Assembly (NCBI GenBank): GCA_033439685.1
Contig: JAUEDM010000004.1
Coordinates: forward strand, 4,092,001-4,156,000
Origin: Apodospora peruviana
Taxonomy: Eukaryota > Ascomycota > Sordariomycetes > Sordariales > Lasiosphaeriaceae
DNA: 64,000 nt
Reading direction: 5' to 3'
The position numbers and the translations under genes are program-made. Shown in pieces: positions 31,576-42,330 of the stretch (position 1 is the first letter of the stretch; each line of letters starts with the position of its first letter). Below the pieces are notes generated by a model. The model saw nothing but the letters and a program-made list of their open reading frames with translations. It was not told where the DNA came from and searched no databases.

Positions 31576-34500
31576 CGTGCTCAGACAAAGCTTCCCCGAG
31601 TCATATGGGAATCAACTCCGGTCCGGGATAGCGTTGCCAACAAGCCCGGGGTAGCTCGAGGTGAAGGGACAACGAACGAGTGTGTATATACAACACAACG
31701 AATGAGGTTTGGCCGGCAAGAAGCTTGACATGAGGAACGGACGAATTTGGGATGGGGGCCTGCGGTACCTGCCAGTGATATAGGGCTGGCAGCAGCTTGG
31801 AGTGACCGCGTATCTAGTGCAACCAAAGTGCAAGTGTGGATGAAGGACGAGGAGCCAGTTGGGATGCTGACGATGAGCTGCAATCCAGTAGGAAACCAGC
31901 CAATGGCGCAGTGATGACTCGACAAGGTAGCCCTCAGAAAAGCACCAGCCCTGGCTCTTGGCACGGTGAGCCCAACGGCTGCGGCAGCCGTCAAAGTGTC
32001 GATGACGAGAGCCGCTTGTTTGTCTTTCCCGGCCTGGTTGTTGTTTCTTGTTCCTGAACCGGACTGACGGTGAAGAGAAAAGCAAAGAAAATCTCCGTTC
32101 TGTGCATCCTAGCTTGACACTGGAAAAACGGAAGGCAAATATGGAGGTTGATGAGGAAGATGAAAGAGCTCTCTTCCTCTCCGCTTAAGGTCCCGGGAAA
32201 CAGTCACGCACATGGCTCAATGGCACCTCAAAGTATCTCTGGTTCTTTCGTATTGCTCAGCACATCACAAGCAGCTGGCAGCGGGGCCGAAAGGATGCAG
32301 GTTCGAGGGCAGTGTGAGGCCTCGAGAGCTCTACTACCCCTGCTCGTGCCCTGCTCGGTTGTCTGGATGCGGCGGGGATGCAGACGACATCGTATGGATA
32401 TACCCGTCCAAGGGACGGGAATCCAATGGCGATGCGTCGTCGCCCCGCCCGGTCGCAGCCACAGGCCGCCTGCTGCGAAAGCGCCGGCAGCATCGCAACA
32501 TCGCGGCAATGGTGCTGTTGTTGACTGGCTGTCTTTGTGCTTACGATCAAGGACCTGATTGATTCGGGACAAAGCCTGATCCTTTCTCCGGAATACGCAG
32601 CAATTCCGAGCCGTAGGGATAGTGGGTGCCTTGCACGACCGTTTGACTAAAATCCCAAGAATACCTAGCGTCCCAACGTAATCATAGGGGTCCTCGGTGA
32701 CTAAGACCGCACGACCAGTATCGACGTGGGATGGAGAGAAAATGCGAGAAAATGGCGGCCGACGTTTGGTGCGATTACGGTCCGGATGTTGCATCCAGAG
32801 CGGACTGGTGAGCTGGCAACTGACATGACACCGACATGTCTCCTCTGTGGTGGCTTGCCAACAACCAGTTCAGGCTTTCCGGTACTGAAAAATAATCAAG
32901 AAGTGCACTTTGAGTAAAGGATTGCGAAGCTCCGAAGAGGTGGGAAGCGGTGATGACGGTGACTGGGCAGGCTGGTCAAGGCTCAAGCCCCACGGGCGCT
33001 GGGCTGAGTGTCTTTGATCAGGATTACCAGAGCAGCAGAGTTGCCGGGGTCTTCAGGCGAGCCAGTTGTTCGTGCATCTCTCCGCCCTGCCCGGATTGGT
33101 GAGAAATGGCGATGGGATGGGATGGGGACGACGGAAGGTCACCCAACGACCCGAGAAAGTTCGAACCCCGCCATATTAACACCACTCCATCTCGTGAAAA
33201 GTCCCTGGCGTTGCACAACCCCCATAACTCAACAGCACGACACCCCCCTTCCAGCTTTTCAACCAGGTCCCGAGGTGAGCCACACCACTGCAGCACGCCC
33301 CGGTTTAAGCAGGTGCCGTCGACCGGATATGCCATTTAATGAAGAGCTCTCGGGCTCTACTGCACGTTCGAGTCTGTATTTTTGGCCTCCACGGCGGGAT
33401 GGGCGGCAAAAAGAGCCTCAGAGCACGGGAAACAGCCTTGAGATGCCATCTTCGATTCTTCGGACCCCATCTTCTCATCTGCCGCTGTAGCTGTCACCTG
33501 CACGAAAGCAAGCACCGCAGCCTTCCATCGCAGCGAGCATTCGGCCGAGGCCCCAAGTGGCGACCTGCTGGCAATTTGGACTGCTTTAACTTGATGAACG
33601 TGTGCCTTGCATTCCGTCCGGATGTAATAAACACATCCGATCGAGCGATGCTTCCGGGTTGTCGATGTGAGGTTTTGCTCGACAGGAACGGAAAAAAACT
33701 TGTATGGTGGTTGAACAGCAGCCTTGCGCGATCGATGTCTTAGTGCGATGCAGATTCTCGGACCGGGTGGTCGGGCTGACGGGGCATGGGTAGGGCAATT
33801 GAAGCTGTCCAGTCAGACGGCAAGGATCGCCGAAGCTGGACCGGGGAGAAGAAGACGTCGAAAAAAGAAATAAAGAGGAAAGGATTGGGCTTTGCGGGAA
33901 CCGAACCCTTGCAAAGATACTGGCGCCGGCTGATTGGACGATCGTACAACGCCTTTCTCTTTCAGGTTTAGCCACTTACATAGGTCACACCAGCCTTTCC
34001 CCACCACGGCCGCTCACCAACCCCGCTGCCCCGCCTGAGCGCCTCGACCCAGTCCCACGCTGTCTGACGATGGACCCAACCCTGACAAAGCTCAACTTCC
34101 TCACAAGTGCTAACACCTTCCGTGTTGGTGAATTTGCTGACAGCTACTGATTTTTCCACTCCACGTTCCTGGCGATCACAAGCAACGTTCATTTCGGTCT
34201 CTGGGGGCGTAATCAGAGCCTCAAGGCTTCCGTTCCGGACTGTTCTCGAGAGTCGAGACCGGCGGGCGATTTCCAGACCAAGAGCCAGACGTCCAAGATG
34301 CAGGCGGGGGGAGGGGGATGCAGCAGCAGCTTCACAACCACCCCCAACGCCTGGAAATGCATCTCACGGCGGCTGTTGTGACCACCGGGCTCGCCACGTT
34401 CACAACCGGTTTATGATATTTTTTCGCCAAAACGCGCAAGACGTCAACAAGACGACATCTGAATCGGCAGAATAGTTGCCGATCAAGGCCCGACTTCATC

Positions 34501-35763
34501 TCACAAGAGGAAGCACTACCGCGATGCTACCAACTTTCGGAGTAAAGTGATACCAAAGCATGCTAGGGAACGAACCCCAGCAGACGATGTCTATTTCTGG
34601 AGCTGCTCGTACCGCTCTCGTGCCAAGATTCTTCGTGGCTTGTTGATTCACAACACAAGAAAGAACAGTAATACCAGGCTACATCCGGGTAAGCCGAGTG
34701 CGTGACATTTCGTTCCCAACACGCATTCTGGACAATCGGTAGCTACAAAATCCGAACATCACTATCGCAAGCGCCGTGGTGGGGGATAATATACCTATAT
34801 ACGGACGCTATAGATTCTCCGCTATCGCTCGCAACTACGCCGTACAGCAGGATGACCATCTGGGCGGTTGGCTCGCAGAGCGAACAATGCTACAATCCAT
34901 CGATCGGAGCCAAGGCAAGGCTGAAGGGACTTTACAAAGAGCACATCCGCTCTCCGATACCACCCCTTCCTCGGCCCTTCACCAATCAAGACGGACTGAA
35001 CCGGGGTGGTGCAATAATCTGTTGTGAATGGTTCTGGGCCAATTCACATGCGGGCTCAGCCAACACACAAGCCTTGCTTCGCCACATCTCTCTTTGCTTC
35101 CTGGTGGACTCTTTCCTGCACCTTCTCGGCGATTTAGAGTGTTTCTGCTGTCTGCTCTCTGCTGCCTACCTTCTACCTTGCAGCGTGAGTAGCCAGAAGG
35201 AGAACTGTGGAACCAGTTCGCGCCAAGAAATAGGCTTCTCTCTCTCTTCTTTACCACCACGCACGAGGTAGAAGCTGTGTGTGGTCGTTCAGCTGCTCGT
35301 GCTGTCTCCCACCTCAGCCCGTCCCATCTCACGATTGGCTTGTGGTGTGTGCCATCCGATTTGTGCGGGGTCTTGTGAGCCATTCTCATTCTCTCTCGTA
35401 AGCTCCGGTTTTCCTGTTCATGAAAGTGAGATATTTGCAACATCTTGCTGCTCTGAGACAGTTGTTTCTGTGTCTCCATTAGAGCACGGGACCTGGCGTG
35501 TTGTTCTATTCGTTTCATTGTCTCACTAACACCTTTTTTGGCAGGCCGAGTTCCTCAAAGCATACCTACCTTGGGTATTGGCGATTGTGTGGCGAAGTCG
35601 CCTTGTTGGGGATGGCATATCTGTAATAATTCCGAGTTCGACACATATCCAGCACGTGTTGCGCAAAACTCCAGCGCCGTCGTACGGTTTGCCAAATCGT
35701 GCTGCTGCTTGCTTCGGACACACAAATAGATCCAAGTTGCGACGTCAGTTTTGAGTTGTAATC
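31576..35763. other. Large divergent intergenic region
   Basis: 4.2 kb between the start codons of the wall-protein gene and the kelch gene, both cell-surface genes. Several frames of 100-190 codons occur here, but they overlap on both strands, mostly lack ATG starts and show no recognisable domain. No repeats or RNA genes were seen. It should contain two promoters. Confidence 0.5.
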
Positions 35764-38734
35764 ATGGTCTTTTCACAGGTGCTGTCCCGGTTGGCACTGG
35801 TGGCCGCGGCGGCTTTGTTGGCCCCGGTTGCCCAAAGCCAGGCCATATGGTCTGCCGATCAAGTAAACACGAGGATATGCCAATGGAAACAACCGCGAGG
35901 TGAGCCGTCATGATTTCTCAAGCAACACCACGTGGTCATCTTTCTAACAAGAGATTACTAGCCGCCCTCCTTCGAGATACCGTCTATCTGGACGGCGGGA
36001 ATCTCTGGTGGCAACCCGGCCTCAAAGATGGCAGTATTGGCACTATTGAAGACGACGGTGAGTACACGTCGTCTCTCTTCCCGAAAAGGGATCATTATAA
36101 CTGAACGGTTCATAGGAAATCCGCTGGGTCGCATCTACACCCTCAACTTCAGCAAGCCGTTCAAAACCCATGACAACATAACCGCCCTATTCGGAACACT
36201 ACAGAAGGGCCTCAATGGCGGAGCCGCCAGCAACATCGCGCCCAACTATCTCGACGGGGCCCTGTTAGCAAACGACCACGAGTTTTTTCTTTATGGTGGC
36301 CTGCTGAAGGAAACCAGCGAGTTTCCGGAGCCCCCGGGCGACAGCGTGCTGAAATACGAAGAGTATCAGTATGGAGTCGAGAAGCCCGGATTCCTGCCGG
36401 GGTTTGGGCTGAAGAACCTGCCCAAGGGCATGACGCGATATCTTGCCTACGGCGGCGCCGCCAACGCGCCGTCCGAGAACAAAGCGTTCTACTTCTCCGG
36501 CCTGCGTTCACCGTCCTTTGGGCCCGTTCACGTACCCGGTGGCAGCCCCGACAGCAACGCTGTCAATGTGTCCAACACTCTTGTTGTGCTGGACATGACG
36601 ACCCAGCAGCAAGAAAAGTGGAGTAATGTTACTTTGCCCTCCGGTGTCAAAGGGAGGGCGAATCCCGAGCTTGTCTGGGTTCCTGTAGGAGAACAAGGCA
36701 TCTTGGTTGCTCTGGGAGGTGTGATATATCCAGACTTTGCCGGTGAAATGGTTGCGGGGGTATTATCGGACAACGAACCCGAAAGCGTTAGTTTTTCCAT
36801 CCCCATCTTCGTTTTCCGTCTGTCCGATGCTAACTTTTGGAAAAACAGAAGAAGATAAGTCCCGGATTCATGTCCACCATCGACATCTATGACATCAAAA
36901 GCGGCGACTGGTTCAGCCAGCCGACGGTCGACGCACCGAGCCAGCTCACTCGGGGCTGTGCCGTCGTAGCCCCTGCTCAGGACTCTTCGAGCTTCAACAT
37001 ATACTACTACGGAGGTTATGACGGGCTGGCCCAGGACAAGCCCTTCAACGATGACGTCTGGGTGCTATCCCTGCCATCATTTACGTGGACAAAGCTCACA
37101 CAGGGCAGCGGCAGCGGCCGCGCAGGACACAAGTGCTTCATGCCCTACCCAGACCGGATGCTGGCCATCGGCGGCTACACGTCCAGCACCGGCACCATGC
37201 CGACGTGTCTCCAAGAGACAATCCGAGTGCTTGATCTCAACACCGGCACTTGGTTGGACGAATATGACCCGGCAACATACTCCAACTACAGCGTCCCAGA
37301 CGTGATCGTCAAGAGAATCGGCGGATCTCCCACCGGTGGCGCGACGGCAACTACACCTCTCCCGTCGGGGTGGGTATCGACCGATCTGTCCGACGTTTTT
37401 TCCAAACAGTATCCGACTAGCAAGATCCTGAAGTACTGGCCGTATCCGGTAGAGACACCAACCAACAACACCAACCCGAACGTGCCTCCCCCTGACACCG
37501 GCGGAGGAGGAGGAGGAGGCGTTCCCTCGTTTCTGCCGCCCGTTCTCGGCGTGGTTTTGGGTCTGATGTTCCTCACCATGATTGCCGTGCTCATTCTCCT
37601 GTACAGACGGCGCAAGCTGTTCAAGGCTGGTAACCGCGGTGCCATAAGCGAGGCCGGTACCGAAGACACCAACGGCCATCGCATCATGTCCTGGATGCGC
37701 GGTCAGGGCAGCGAGCCGAAGGCGCCCACCGTCACGGAGACGTCGGATTACACTACTCCCTCCAGCCCGGCCGATGAAAGTGCCGTCGGGCTGGTGCCGC
37801 AGCAGCCCTCGTCAATGGCTGAGATCATGGGCACCGAGATTCGTCATCCTGTAGAATTGATGGGTAAGCAACCCCCTTATTGTAAACAACCCAGTTCATT
37901 CACTAATTAACCCATGACCGTAAAATAGACACCTCACCCCGCGCGGAACTGTACGACACAGGACTAAGCCACGTCGACGTATTGAACCGGCACTCGAACC
38001 TGGGCTCCAGCCCGGGATCTGGCTCCTTAAACAACCCGTCATACTACTCCAGCGGTACACACCAGGTCGACCACGCGAGCACGCTGTCCGCATCGTCGAC
38101 AGGCCTTGGTCAGCAGCAACAGCAGCCGATGCAGGCAAACATATCGCCGTTCGATTACTACCGCCCGGACTCGGACCTGCTCGCAACCAGCAACAGTCCA
38201 GGAGGAGCAACCGGACCTTCCTCGGCGCAGGCTTCGCCAAAACCTGCCCTGGCTTCAGTAGCTGAGGGGGAAGCAGTTGCACCTCCATCAACAACTTCCC
38301 CTCCTCCTGCTGTAGGAGTGAATAGTGAAAGTAGTTCGAGAGTCCTCTCGGGTATATCGAACCTCAGCGAGGGCGACCGCGCGCATTTGAGACAAACCAG
38401 TGACGCGACGGTTTCTTCCGTAACCACCGGCGCCGGCGGGGATAGGATCGTCCACTCGCCTGAGCCTGGACAGCAGCAACCGCAGAATGCTGTTATAACG
38501 CCGTCTCCCGGGCCGGTGTCGCCGCCTACTGCCGGCGAATCTGAGGGGGATGATTACCTCAGTGCAAGGTCTGTGCCGGTCGTCTCGCCTCTCGCACCTC
38601 CACCTCCTGTTTCTGGGACAGGTGGTCACGGGAATAATGGGAATAGTCCGTTGAGGAGGAGTGTTTTCTTTGAGAGTCGTGAGGATATGACTGATAACAG
38701 TAATAATAAGGATAAAGGTGGTGGGGCAAGTTAG
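35764..38734 (+). CDS. Kelch-repeat, single-pass membrane protein with signal peptide
   Basis: Five exons, 35764-35899, 35962-36057, 36116-36786, 36849-37863 and 37929-38734, encode 907 residues. A signal peptide (about 1-26, LALVAAAALLAPVAQSQA) leads to an ectodomain with kelch blades: LRDTVYLDGGNLWW, ISTxDIYD-type strands, NIYYYGGYDG...DDVWVLSLPSFTW and GRAGHKC...MLAIGGYTS. A glycine-rich linker precedes one transmembrane helix near 528-552 (PPVLGVVLGLMFLTMIAVLILLY) and a stop-transfer RRRK. The cytosolic tail of about 350 residues is disordered, Ser/Pro/Gln-rich. This layout is common in filamentous ascomycetes and suggests a wall- or tip-associated sensor; ligand and signalling partners are unknown. 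Introns are 62, 58, 62 and 65 bp with standard borders. Confidence 0.88.
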
Positions 38735-40258
38735 TTGGGTACTGATTGATGAGATTATGAAATGAATATGAGTAATGCATAGTCTGTTAGTGTATATTGA
38801 AGCGAGTGAGCGAGCAAAGGATGACGCTGGGTGGCGTTTGTTTGTGTTTATTTCGAGGGCAATGGGAGGCAAAATACCGCAATGTGGCTTTCACGTCGTC
38901 AAGGAGGGAGATAGTTACATATAAATGTCTAATGTATTGCGAGATTATGTGTGCGTGTGGGCGTTATGGATGCCTGTCTCGGTTCTCTTGGATCTACGCT
39001 GTATACACTATTCAACTTATCCCAAGAATGCTTGTATTAAATGGCAAACGAGAGCTCTTGCAACACTTCATAAATACGTGTTATAGTTCTCTTAGATCTT
39101 ACGCTAGATAGCGTAGATATTCCGTATCGATCTGTTGACAATATTCAAGTTATCCCCAAAAGACAATAGTTGTTTTGGATATGTGGTAGATGAGAAGAGC
39201 TCTTGCAAAACTTTTTCTATCCGAGCTAAGATAAAAAGGCTTCACGGCGGGAGCTCTCTGTATTGTTGCCCACTGAAGAAAGAACCTGGCGGTAAATGTT
39301 ACGTAAAGCTCTCGACATGTGGGTGGACGTTGAGAAACAAGGATGGAGGTTGTTTCGAAAGAGAAACTAAAGGGAGATTTGGTGGAGAAATTTAACAGAT
39401 TTTTGATTGACTTATGAGAAGGAGACAAAGTAGCATTCGCTGAAGCATGCGTGTTTGGCTTTGGCCGAGGGGGTTTATAAGAGTTGCTCGTCCGGTGTTG
39501 ATACTTTGAAAAGAGACTATGTTTCGGAGGAAGTAATTGAAAGATCATAGTCAAAGGGCCTGTTTTCATTCTACACGGTCGTCTCCTGATATGAATTCTG
39601 CCTTGCGATATCTAGGGGTAGTTTCGTATACACGTCACTGCATCCCTGCTTGACGTAAACATACCCCCTTTTTTCCACACCTGCTCAAAGCTCACTGCCC
39701 AGTCAGTGACTTGCACTTTTGTGCGCTATTTCGAGTCCCAACTACTTTCAGCTTACTGGATCGAAGGCTGTACAGTAATGGTTCTTAAGTCCTAGTTTCT
39801 GAGGAAAGCTCTCGTCATACAAGAAGTAAGGTGCTTATCTGACTCGTGGGTTCGCGAACTTCGCATGTGCAAGCGTCATAGGAAACTAGGTAGCTTTGTG
39901 GAAGGTAGGTCTGTCTTCTTTCTTGACTGAGTTTGACTTTTGGCTATCTTAGCTAGGGTACTTCCTTCCGACCCGTTTGATAAACCGGTACTGCTTTTCT
40001 TTTTTCTCAAGCTTCCTCGAGTTTCTTCCATCAGTTGTTTCCTCGGCCCAACATCGATTCGTTACCTATAAAGCAGTCAAAATCACGACCACAACCTGAC
40101 CAAAGGCATCTCTTTCCTCTCACACACCAACCTGACCAGGAAACCTTCTCTTTTCTCAGCACAACAACCATAATCCTCCCCATCCTGTCTTGCAGTTGCC
40201 AGCTGCAATTAAAGACAAGCAAACTCGAGCAGCTTCAGTTACAGCTACCGCGCACGAC
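38735..40258. other. Intergenic region; distal part is the upstream half of a tandem duplication
   Basis: 38735-39860 is the 3' flank of the kelch gene with no coding signal. From about 39865 (GCAAGCGTCATAGGAAA) the sequence is recognisably repeated near 41178 (GCAAGCGTCATGGAAA), so the promoter of the membrane-protein gene is duplicated too. Confidence 0.5.
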
Positions 40259-40882
40259 ATGGCGAAAGAAGGGCCCGAGATTCCCATCTACCCAGGAGAC
40301 CCCCGAAAAAGGAAGAACAAGTCTCGGTTCGCTCGGCTCTGGCAAAGCTCATCTCCTATACCGGACTCGTGGTGACTATCGTTATGAACCACGCTCTCGT
40401 CTCACTTGTCCTGGCCATACCATTGACATTTATCATCCGGTATGTCCCGGAGCCAGAACCTTCCTCATGGATCGGTGTTGTCGCCACTTATTACATCCAA
40501 TTCGTGGATCTTCTTCCCCGATTAAAGCTCGTCAACGATCTTTTTGACAGAGTCTACCATATCATCTTCTACTCCGGGGTCGTAAATGGTGTGCTTCTAC
40601 TTCGGAGTCGTAAATGATGTGCTCTGGAATGGTTTACTTCAAGAGGTCCCTGTGGCAGGCACAGGGGAGGGGCGAAGAGGCAGAGAAAGCACGGGCATAT
40701 GTGTGATGCTCTTTATAACAGCCATGAGCCGCAGAGATTTGCTGAAGGTACCGGGCTGGAAGCCTGTTGCTCTGATTTACTGCTGGCCATGGTACATGAT
40801 GTACCTCCGAGCTGTCGAGGGACTTGATGACTTCTGTCTTGGGCGCGACACGAAGACCTGTTTTTTCAAGGATTTCCTGTAA
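40259..40882 (+). pseudogene. Decayed tandem copy of the multi-pass membrane protein gene
   Basis: It starts MAKEGPEIPIYPGD like the intact neighbour at 41473. A one-base loss in a poly-A run (A5 at 40306-40310 against A6 in the neighbour) shifts the frame. Membrane-helix-like sequence then continues in another frame (IVMNHALVSLVLAIPLTF, FDRVYHIIFYSGVV). A 28-bp tandem duplication (40567-40594 and 40595-40622) shifts the frame back, and the conserved block KVPGWKPVALIY follows. A further single-base offset near 40627 is likely. The 3' part ends at a stop at 40882, short of the neighbour's last helices. Three independent lesions make function unlikely. Confidence 0.7.
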
Positions 40883-41472
40883 TGAACAGGTCTTTTTTTT
40901 TATTTTTTTTATAGGTGTTGGAGCGAAATTTGACTTGGACATTGCGGCTGGACGAACTTGGAAGAATACGCTTTTGCAGAGTCGTCTGTTGACAGAACCA
41001 GGCGTGTACATCCAGGTCCCCCCCGATACATATGAAATGTATCTCGTTGATGCCTACGACAATCCATCAACATCCTTATCACTCTTACCACATAGAGAAT
41101 GCTTCCAAAAAAACCACTACATCCTCATTGAAAGTGTACAACAAGAAGCGCCTGCCTGACCCGTAGATCTTGAAAGCAAGCGTCATGGAAATTTAGCGTT
41201 ATGGAAGGTTAGTCTTCTTTCTCGACTAAGTTTTAGGTTTAAGGCACTTCCTCCCACTCGGTTCGGTACAACCGTCATTGCTTCTTCTTTTCCTTCCTGC
41301 CTTCTCGAGTCCGTCCCTCGGTTTTGTCTTGGGGCTAACCAACGTCGATTTATTATACAGCAGCCATTGCTCTCGCAGCATCTCATTCCACTCGCACAAC
41401 CACAGTCCTCTCTATACCTATCTGGTCTTGCAACTACCAGCTGTAATCAAAGGCAGGCAAATGTGACGCAAC

Positions 41473-42330
41473 ATGGCGAAAGAAGACCCCGGACTTCCCC
41501 TCCACCGGGGAAGCCCAGCAAAAAAGCAAGAACAGTTCGCTCTGCCAGAGATTAAAAACCGTGGCATACTCGTGTTGGTTCTTGTATGTATCCACGCAAT
41601 CACGTCGTCAATCCTGGCCTTGCCGTTAGCCGGTCTGCTATGGTTCACCATCCCGAACTTCGAGGGTCTTTTCGTCAAAGTCTACCAGGTCCTCTACTCC
41701 ACGGGCATCTGGGCAGATGTGCTCTGTATCGTTTACTTGAGGATACGCGTACGGAAGGCACGGGGGATGGGCGAACCTCCAAAACCCTGTACAACCATCA
41801 GCGACGCGATAAAGTTACCGGGGTGGAAGCCTCTTGCTTTATATTACATGTGGATATGGGACATGTACTTTACCTTTCTCGAACGACACCCTTTACGACG
41901 CCCTTGCCCTTCTCCTAAGAAGGACACAACAATGAAACGCTGCTGTATTCAGAGTCTGTTTGTATGCTTGGCATACGTGTTCTGTGTCCTCATCGTCGGC
42001 GCTTTCGTCAGCATTTTTATATTGTTGAAATGGTGGGATCCGCTGGTGATGGACATAGCAGGAAATGAACCAGTTCCTTGGTGGTTGGCCGGGTTGTGGA
42101 CAACAATGGCAGTGGCAGTTATCGGCCTCCTTGGAGAACTAGGTATATTGTGCTTGGTCTATCTCAGGACCCACGACGACGGTTTTCGACTTCGAAGTCC
42201 CCCCTGCGTCTTCGAGGTCGAGCAAGGAGATGCGCTGAATGTGTATTTGATTGTGGCATTTTACGTGCTGGGCTTGTCTAAAGGTCTCCTGAAGAAGGCT
42301 TGCAGGTGGGATGGGGACAAGCCGTTATGA
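41473..42330 (+). CDS. Multi-pass membrane protein of unknown function (intact duplicate)
   Basis: A single-exon frame of 285 residues; the family is not recognised. Hydrophobic segments lie near residues 37-58 (VLVLVCIHAITSSILALPL), 72-93 (VLYSTGIWADVLCIVYL), 160-185 (SLFVCLAYVFCVLIVGAF), 200-228 (LWTTMAVAVIGLLGELGIL) and 255-272 (NVYLIVAFYVLGL), so four or five membrane helices. The N-terminus is short, charged and cytosolic-looking. KLPGWKPLALYYMW in the middle is the block best kept in the degenerate neighbour. Two CWR-free Cys pairs (KRCCIQS, CLAYVFC) sit at the third helix. A lineage-specific gene is plausible. Confidence 0.6.
   Translation: MAKEDPGLPLHRGSPAKKQEQFALPEIKNRGILVLVLVCIHAITSSILALPLAGLLWFTIPNFEGLFVKVYQVLYSTGIWADVLCIVYLRIRVRKARGMGEPPKPCTTISDAIKLPGWKPLALYYMWIWDMYFTFLERHPLRRPCPSPKKDTTMKRCCIQSLFVCLAYVFCVLIVGAFVSIFILLKWWDPLVMDIAGNEPVPWWLAGLWTTMAVAVIGLLGELGILCLVYLRTHDDGFRLRSPPCVFEVEQGDALNVYLIVAFYVLGLSKGLLKKACRWDGDKPL

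Larger units (their letters stand above)
39865..42330 (+). repeat. Tandem duplication (unit about 1.2-1.3 kb) of a membrane-protein gene with its promoter
   Basis: Copy A (about 39865-41177) and copy B (about 41178-42330) share upstream blocks (GCAAGCGTCAT, then CCAGCTGYAATYAAAG just before the ATG), the start MAKE[GD]P, and coding blocks such as LPGWKPLAL / VPGWKPVAL. Divergence is substantial and copy A carries frame-breaking changes, so the duplication is not recent. Confidence 0.7.

Noticed and set aside
32228..32794. 188-codon minus-strand frame upstream of the wall-protein gene
   Set aside because: Arg/Cys-rich low-information sequence overlapped by plus-strand frames of similar length; no family resemblance.
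33880..33945. GGGTTCGGTTCCC on the minus strand resembling a T-arm
   Set aside because: The invariant purine A58 position is G, the D-arm and acceptor stem are missing, and the motif is just a short palindrome.
34702..35271. 189-codon plus-strand frame upstream of the kelch gene
   Set aside because: No domain, and its end contains donor-like GTGAGT and leader-like sequence, so it is more likely promoter/5' UTR of the kelch gene.
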